Source: Bacteroidota bacterium
GTDB lineage: Bacteria; Bacteroidota; Bacteroidia; UKL13-3
DNA length: 11,010 nucleotides
Direction of reading: 5' to 3'
NCBI GenBank assembly: GCA_018883485.1
Contig: VEQB01000051.1
Coordinates: forward strand, 1 to 11,010
This document shows, one piece after another, positions 6,894-11,010 of the stretch. Every line of letters starts with the position of its first letter. The first letter of the stretch is position 1. The translations under genes were made by a program, and so were the position numbers. Below the pieces are notes generated by a model, which did no database searches, was not told the origin of the DNA, and was given only the letters and a program-made list of their open reading frames with translations.

Positions 6894-6917
6894 ATACTAT
6901 CAAATGATACTATCAAA
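6892..6917 (+). repeat. Two tandem 13-bp repeats, each with a perfect 11-bp palindrome (putative operator)
   Basis: The unit TGATACTATCAAA occurs twice head to tail (6892-6904 and 6905-6917), and the next three bases continue the repeat. Within each unit, TGATA-C-TATCA is a perfect inverted repeat (6892-6902 and 6905-6915). The first overlaps the end of the predicted -7 box; the second ends one base before the Fic start codon at 6917. A protein bound here would block transcription start. The natural candidate is the winged-helix part of the Fic protein itself, but this is inference. Confidence 0.6.
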
Positions 6918-7870
6918 TGACGCCACCTTACGACATTACACAAAAGATTTTAAAGCAAATAAGTACAATTTCTTCCCAAATTGGTGAAGTAAATGCCAAT
7001 TACCTTAGTAAACAATCTCCCCAACTGCGCAAGCAGAATAGGATTAAAACAATTCACTCCTCACTTCAGATTGAGGGAAATACCTTAACGGAGGAACAAA
7101 TTACTGCATTAATTGAAAAGGAAAGAGTAGTTGGTCCAAAAAAAGATATACAGGAAGTATTGAATTCAATTAAAGTTTATGATAATTTAAACAGGTATAA
7201 GTTTTATTCCGAAAAAAGCTTTTTGAAGGCACATTTGGAATTAATGAATGGTTTAGATGAAAGTGCTGGAAAATACAGAAAACAGGGAGTTGGGATTGTA
7301 AAAGGGACAAAAATAGAGCACGTTGCTCCTCCATTTAAAAATGTTCCCTATTTAATGAAAGACCTATTTCATTATCTAAAAAACAAAGAAGAGTTAACAT
7401 TAATTAAAAGTTGTGTTTTCCATTACGAGATGGAATTTATACATCCTTTTCTTGATGGAAATGGAAGAATGGGAAGGTTATGGCAAACTTTAATTTTAAT
7501 GCATGAGTATCCTGTTTTTGAGTTTTTACCCTTCGAAACTTTAATTAGTCAAACGCAGGACAAATACTATACAGCACTTGCCATGAGTGATAAATCGGGG
7601 AAATCCACTATTTTTATAGAATACATGTTGGGAGTAATTCAAGCATCTCTTGAGCACTTATTGAATTACAACCATAGAATTTTAAAGGATGTGGATCGTT
7701 TAGCGTATTTTTCGAATTTGGGAATCAAAGAATTCAATAGAAAAGACTATATGAATATATTTAAAAACATCTCTTCTGCCACAGCAAGTAGAGATTTAAA
7801 AAAAGGCATTGAATTGAATATGTTTAAAAGCAATGGGGAATTAAATAAAACGAAGTATACCCTGAAATAA
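6917..7870 (+). CDS. Fic family protein with N-terminal inhibitory helix and C-terminal winged helix
   Basis: Fic enzymes usually transfer AMP from ATP to a hydroxyl side chain of a target protein. In this 317-residue protein the catalytic motif HPFLDGNGRMGR (176-187) is complete: H176, the acidic D180, and both arginines. An inhibition motif of the (S/T)xxxE(G/N) type, SLQIEG (49-54, E53 as the inhibitory Glu), precedes the Fic core, making it a class II (N-terminal, self-inhibited) Fic. The substrate flap is probably near GIVKGTKIEHVAPP (126-139). Residues about 255-317 resemble a winged helix, with a likely recognition helix in SSATASRDLKKGIEL (286-300), as in Fic proteins of the Shewanella SoFic type. 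No antitoxin gene lies next to it, consistent with built-in inhibition. Codons are markedly AT-rich compared with purL and sucA, suggesting transfer. Start: ATG 6917; the earlier ATG 6904 is out of frame. Target unknown. Confidence 0.92.
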   Translation: MTPPYDITQKILKQISTISSQIGEVNANYLSKQSPQLRKQNRIKTIHSSLQIEGNTLTEEQITALIEKERVVGPKKDIQEVLNSIKVYDNLNRYKFYSEKSFLKAHLELMNGLDESAGKYRKQGVGIVKGTKIEHVAPPFKNVPYLMKDLFHYLKNKEELTLIKSCVFHYEMEFIHPFLDGNGRMGRLWQTLILMHEYPVFEFLPFETLISQTQDKYYTALAMSDKSGKSTIFIEYMLGVIQASLEHLLNYNHRILKDVDRLAYFSNLGIKEFNRKDYMNIFKNISSATASRDLKKGIELNMFKSNGELNKTKYTLK

Positions 7871-7885
7871 TTTATATTTACCATC

Positions 7886-8023
7886 ATGCAAACACAACAT
7901 ATTACAAAGTACAGCACGCTTATTAACGTCACTCCAGAAAAGGTTTGGGATGCCTTAACCAATCCCGCTATGGTAAAACAATATTCCTTCGAAAAAGTGT
8001 GGTGCAATGCATTTTTTCCTTAG
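7886..8023 (+). pseudogene. Truncated AHSA1/SRPBCC-domain gene
   Basis: ATG 7886 opens a 45-residue frame. Residues 5-33 (HITKYSTLINVTPEKVWDAL, then TNPAMVKQY) match the N-terminus of AHSA1-type SRPBCC proteins, which normally run to about 140-160 residues. After VKQYS the similarity stops: the reading continues FEKVWCNAFFP and ends at TAG 8021. No frame between here and the sucA stop continues the domain, so the rest of the gene is gone, not merely shifted. The break coincides with an imperfect direct repeat. It lies 15 bases after the Fic stop. A functional short peptide is possible but unlikely. Confidence 0.75.
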
Positions 8024-8034
8024 GAAAAAGTGTG
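7984..8034 (+). repeat. Imperfect direct repeat at the broken end of the AHSA1 gene
   Basis: TTCCTTCGAAAAAGTGTG (7984-8001) recurs as TTCCTTAGGAAAAAGTGTG (8016-8034), about 33 bases apart; GAAAAAGTGTG is identical in both. The pair spans the point where AHSA1 homology ends, and looks like a scar of deletion or slippage. Confidence 0.6.
8013..8029. terminator. AT-rich hairpin between the convergent AHSA1 remnant and sucA
   Basis: TTTTTCC-TTA-GGAAAAA forms a 7-bp stem with a 3-base loop in the narrow gap between opposing genes. It could be a bidirectional terminator, but neither strand has a T-run right after the stem, so the call is weak. Confidence 0.3.
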
Positions 8035-8046
8035 AAGCGCTAGGAA

Positions 8047-10773
8047 TTAAGCGAAGGCTTTATCAATAATCGCTTGCTGCTCTTTTGCGTGTACTTTGCT
8101 ATAACCTGTTGCGGGTGAGGCGCTAGATTCGCGGGAGATGCGCTTAAGAATGAGGTTTTGGTCCCAACGCAAAAGGTACAACCAAGCACCCATATTCTTT
8201 GGCTCTTCTTGTACCCAGCAAATTTCGGCATGGGCATACTTTTTATATAAGGCGGCCAATTGCGTTTCTGGCATTGGATACAGTTGCTCTAAACGTACTA
8301 TAGCTATCTCTTTGTTTTGCTCTTTTTGCTGGCGCTCTAATAATTCATAATATATCTTGCCAGAGCATATCAATACCCTGCGCACCTTTTTGGTATCTAC
8401 AAAAGTATCGTCTATCAATTCTTGAAAATGCCCTTTGGTAAAATCTTTTAATTGGCTTACACATGCTGGGTGGCGTAGCAAACTTTTTGGCGACATTACC
8501 ACTAGCGGTAAACGTATGCCTTCGTGTTTTACCTGACGTCTTAAGGCATGGAAGTAATTGGCCGGAGTAGTGATATTGCATACTTGCATATTCCAGTTGG
8601 CACATAGTTGTAAGAAGCGTTCTAAGCGCGCAGAAGAGTGCTCTGGTCCTTGCCCCTCGTATCCATGCGGAAGTAGCAGCGTAAGGCCGCTAAAGGTTTT
8701 CCATTTTGTGGCAGCACTGGCAATGTATTGGTCTATAATAATTTGTGCTCCATTGGCAAAGTCGCCAAACTGCGCTTCCCAAATTACCAAGTCGTTAGGC
8801 CTAACCATGCTATACCCATAGTCGAAACCCAATACCGCATACTCGCTTAACAAAGAGTTATTAAAGGTAACGCTGGCTTTTTTATGCTCGCCTAAGTTTT
8901 CAAAAATTGAGTAGCTGGTTTCAGAATCTTCTTGTTTAATTATTGCATGTCTGTGGCTAAAGGTTCCGCGCTCGCAGTCTTGGCCAGTCATTCGCACATC
9001 ATAACCTTCGTTACTTAAAGTGGCATACGCCATTAATTCACCCATGGCCCAATCATAATTGTTGTTGGCAATCATGTTTTTGCGGTCTTTAAATAGCTTC
9101 TCTATTTTGCTAAAGGCCTTAAAGTCTTTGGGAATATTGGTTAATAAATCTGCTAAGGCTAAGAAACTTTTTTCATTAACAGCAGTATTTGGCTTCCTTA
9201 AAAAATCTTCTTGTGTAGCAGGTCTAAAGCCATCCCACAGGTTCTCTAAAAAGTTTTTGGGTTTAGGAGGTTCTGCTGTTTTTGCACTTTCTAATTTCTC
9301 TTGCAATACTTTTCTAAAGTCGTTTTCCATCTCCTTGGCCAAGGCTGCTTCTACACTTCCGGTAGCCAATAATTTTTGGTTGTAAATTTCTCTTGGGTTA
9401 GGATGTGCGCCAATGGCTTTGTATAAAACAGGTTGTGTAAAGCGTGGCTCATCTCCTTCGTTGTGGCCGTATTTTCTATAGCCTAACAAATCTATAAATA
9501 CATCGCTGTTAAATTCTTGGCGGTATTCCATAGCCATTTTAACGGTAAATACTACGGCTTCAACATCGTCGGCATTTACATGGAACACCGGACACAAAGT
9601 AGTTTTGGCAACGTCTGTGCAATAGGTAGAAGTTCTTGCATCTAAATAATTGGTAGTAAATCCAATTTGATTATTGGCTACAATATGTATGCAACCACCA
9701 ACGGTATAGGCCTTGAGTCCGGCCATTTGCAATACTTCATACACTACGCCTTGGCCCGCTACAGAAGCGTCGCCATGAATTAAGATTGGAGCAATTTTAT
9801 CTATATCGCCAGCATGTTTAAAGATTAACTTCGCTTTTGCAATTCCTTTTACAACTGGGTTTACAGTTTCTAAATGCGAAGGGTTAGGGCTTAAACTTAG
9901 CTGAACCTTTTTCTTGTTGCTAGTAGTTATATCTGCACTAAAGCCTAAATGATATTTTACGTCACCTTCAAAAATACCTTCATCTTCAGCAGCTTTGCCT
10001 TCAAATTCTTTAAAGATATCTTCATAGGTTTTGCCTAAAATATTTGCTAATACATTCAATCGGCCGCGGTGTGCCATACCCAATACAAACTCTTCTACGC
10101 CTAGGTCGGCACCAAATTCTATTACCGCATCTAGGGCTGGTATTAAGGTTTCAAGGCCTTCTAAGCTAAAGCGTTTCTGACCTACAAATTTTGTATGTAA
10201 GAAATTTTCGAACACACTAGCTTGGTTCAACTTAGATAGTATATGGCGTTTTTGTTCTATGCTTAGGTTGGGTGTATTGCGCGAGCTTTCCATTTTCTGT
10301 TTGAGCCAAGCCAATTTTTTAGGCTCACGCACATACATAAATTCTGCGCCAATACTTTGGCAGTAAGTTTGGTTTAAGAGCGCAATAATATCTTTTAGTT
10401 TGGCCGAACCTAAGCCCACTTCGGTGCCTGCATTAAAGCTTTTTTCTAAGTCGGCTTGGTTCAAACCGAAGTTTTCTATTGCTAATGTTGGGGTGTATTG
10501 TCTGCGGTCGCGCACAGGATTGGTATCTGTAAACAGATGGCCTCTTGTTCTGTAACCTTGAATTAAGTTAAGTACATTTATTTCCTTTAATACATCTTCG
10601 GAAACAACAGGAGTTCCTTTGCCATTGCTAAATTTTTGGTGATAGCCAAAATCAAACCCTTCAAAGAATTTTTTCCAGCCAAAATCTACCGACTCTGGGT
10701 TTTGAAGATATTGCTGATGAAGCTGGTCTAAGGCAGAAACATCTGCATTGGAAATATACGAAAATTGGTCCAT
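8047..10773 (-). CDS. sucA: 2-oxoglutarate dehydrogenase E1 component
   Basis: Thiamine-diphosphate-dependent E1 subunit of the TCA-cycle 2-oxoglutarate dehydrogenase complex: it decarboxylates 2-oxoglutarate and passes the succinyl group to the lipoyl domain of E2 (SucB). The 908-residue length is normal. The N-terminal segment SYISNADVSALDQLHQQYL followed by VDFGWKKFFEGF is the E2-docking type. Core motifs are LGMAHRGRLNVLANIL (231-246), SPNPSHLETVNPVVKG (295-310), HGDASVAGQG (333-342) and VANNQIGFTT (365-374), the last two around the cofactor. The second half has GTFSHRHA (603-610), HGYEGQGPEHSSARLERFLQ (703-722), SPKSLLRHP and the C-terminal ESSASPATGYSKVHAKEQ. There is no N-terminal E2-like acyltransferase domain, so it is not a KGD fusion. 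sucB does not follow on the 3' side; an alpha/beta hydrolase gene lies 77 bases upstream on the same strand. Confidence 0.97.
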   Translation of the reverse strand: MDQFSYISNADVSALDQLHQQYLQNPESVDFGWKKFFEGFDFGYHQKFSNGKGTPVVSEDVLKEINVLNLIQGYRTRGHLFTDTNPVRDRRQYTPTLAIENFGLNQADLEKSFNAGTEVGLGSAKLKDIIALLNQTYCQSIGAEFMYVREPKKLAWLKQKMESSRNTPNLSIEQKRHILSKLNQASVFENFLHTKFVGQKRFSLEGLETLIPALDAVIEFGADLGVEEFVLGMAHRGRLNVLANILGKTYEDIFKEFEGKAAEDEGIFEGDVKYHLGFSADITTSNKKKVQLSLSPNPSHLETVNPVVKGIAKAKLIFKHAGDIDKIAPILIHGDASVAGQGVVYEVLQMAGLKAYTVGGCIHIVANNQIGFTTNYLDARTSTYCTDVAKTTLCPVFHVNADDVEAVVFTVKMAMEYRQEFNSDVFIDLLGYRKYGHNEGDEPRFTQPVLYKAIGAHPNPREIYNQKLLATGSVEAALAKEMENDFRKVLQEKLESAKTAEPPKPKNFLENLWDGFRPATQEDFLRKPNTAVNEKSFLALADLLTNIPKDFKAFSKIEKLFKDRKNMIANNNYDWAMGELMAYATLSNEGYDVRMTGQDCERGTFSHRHAIIKQEDSETSYSIFENLGEHKKASVTFNNSLLSEYAVLGFDYGYSMVRPNDLVIWEAQFGDFANGAQIIIDQYIASAATKWKTFSGLTLLLPHGYEGQGPEHSSARLERFLQLCANWNMQVCNITTPANYFHALRRQVKHEGIRLPLVVMSPKSLLRHPACVSQLKDFTKGHFQELIDDTFVDTKKVRRVLICSGKIYYELLERQQKEQNKEIAIVRLEQLYPMPETQLAALYKKYAHAEICWVQEEPKNMGAWLYLLRWDQNLILKRISRESSASPATGYSKVHAKEQQAIIDKAFA

Positions 10774-10817
10774 AATGCTGAGTTAAACAGACCGCGAAGA
10801 TAGAAAAATAAGGCATT

Positions 10818-10834
10818 TTAAGCGCCACGCTTAA
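10818..10834. promoter_or_regulatory. Perfect inverted repeat in the sucA leader
   Basis: TTAAGCG-CCA-CGCTTAA has two perfect 7-bp arms around 3 bases. It lies 45 bases upstream of the sucA start and just downstream of a TAnnTTTG box. It may be a dimeric operator, a 5' mRNA hairpin, or a terminator for the hydrolase gene; the minus strand has only an interrupted T-rich stretch about 10 bases later. Confidence 0.45.
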
Positions 10835-10841
10835 GATTTTA

Positions 10842-10849
10842 CAAAGATA
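10842..10849 (-). promoter_or_regulatory. Candidate -7 box for sucA
   Basis: On the minus strand this reads TATCTTTG, an exact TAnnTTTG, directly after the hydrolase stop codon. The nearest upstream TTTG (10875-10878, minus) is 25 bases away, more than the usual spacing, so the -33 box is unsettled. Confidence 0.35.
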
Positions 10850-10850
10850 T

Positions 10851-11010
10851 CTAATGCGCTGAAAGCCAGTCGCGCAAATCTTTGATTACATAATCTGGAA
10901 TATTTGAATGCGAAAGATACTCCGAGTAAGTAGATTCTCCGCCGCCGGAATAGAGGAGATGGTTAAGTTCAGGATAGTTTGTAAGAGTAGCCGAAGGCTT
11001 GTCTCTCAGC
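10851..11010 (-). CDS. C-terminal end of an alpha/beta hydrolase (partial)
   Basis: A minus-strand frame enters from the right edge and stops at TAG (10853-10851), leaving 52 residues. NYPELNHLLYSGGGESTYSE (11-30) then NIPDYVIKDLRDWL (36-49) fits the end of secreted or cytosolic alpha/beta-fold hydrolases. In that group a conserved 'NH' carries the catalytic histidine (here H17 of the fragment) and is followed by G-x-x-x-EY, an I-x-P-like turn and a final helix ending in W. The nucleophile serine and acid residue lie outside the window, so the exact family cannot be given. It is co-directional with sucA and 77 bases upstream of it; co-transcription is possible but a separate sucA promoter is suggested in the gap. 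Confidence 0.65.
   Translation of the reverse strand, partial: LRDKPSATLTNYPELNHLLYSGGGESTYSEYLSHSNIPDYVIKDLRDWLSAH

Noticed and set aside
7747..8007. Minus-strand 86-residue ORF over the Fic 3' end and the AHSA1 remnant
   Set aside because: Antisense to the Fic winged-helix region, whose coding is well supported; no recognisable domain.
8558..9385. Plus-strand ORFs of 87 and 108 residues inside sucA
   Set aside because: Antisense shadows of a strongly conserved sucA; no independent support.
1..11010. CRISPR array, tRNA, rRNA or insertion sequence
   Set aside because: No regularly spaced repeats, cloverleaf-like sequence, rRNA signatures or transposase motifs were seen; the only tandem repeat is the two-unit one before Fic.

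Overview
The window looks like a chromosomal segment of a Bacteroidota bacterium. The evidence is a secreted protein with a type IX secretion (T9SS) C-terminal sorting domain, promoter-like sequences of the TTTG / TAnnTTTG type instead of -35/-10 boxes, few Shine-Dalgarno sequences, an AT-rich composition, and a TatC with an enlarged first periplasmic loop. No rRNA, tRNA, CRISPR array, insertion sequence or transposase gene was recognised.

Layout. Bases 1-1606 (+) hold the tail of an unrecognised gene, a short ORF resembling one YD-like repeat, and a complete T9SS-sorted secreted protein with YD-like repeats. Then comes purL (1683-3923, +), the small-type FGAM synthase of purine synthesis. 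Bases 4048-4627 (+) carry a two-gene cassette: a small conserved-type protein overlapping a minimal nucleotidyltransferase. tatC (4849-5682, +) meets a membrane-anchored SRPBCC protein (5686-6225, -) tail to tail. A DUF1801 protein (6407-6829, +) is followed by a Fic AMP-transferase-family protein with a C-terminal winged-helix region (6917-7870, +). Next is a truncated AHSA1/SRPBCC gene (7886-8023, +) whose broken end lies in an imperfect direct repeat. The minus strand then carries sucA (8047-10773), preceded by the 3' end of an alpha/beta hydrolase gene that runs off the window at 10851-11010.

Housekeeping genes (purL, tatC, sucA) alternate with small accessory genes. They do not form one pathway or one large operon, and most appear to have their own promoter. 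purL lacks purS/purQ beside it, and sucA lacks sucB (E2) downstream, so both need partners encoded elsewhere.

The best candidates for new biology are two. (1) The Fic gene has two tandem perfect 11-bp palindromes lying on its predicted promoter and start codon, which suggests autoregulation by its own winged helix. (2) The small-protein/nucleotidyltransferase cassette shares 53 bases in two reading frames next to a T8 run, an arrangement like a toxin-antitoxin or defence pair. Both are inferences from sequence only.
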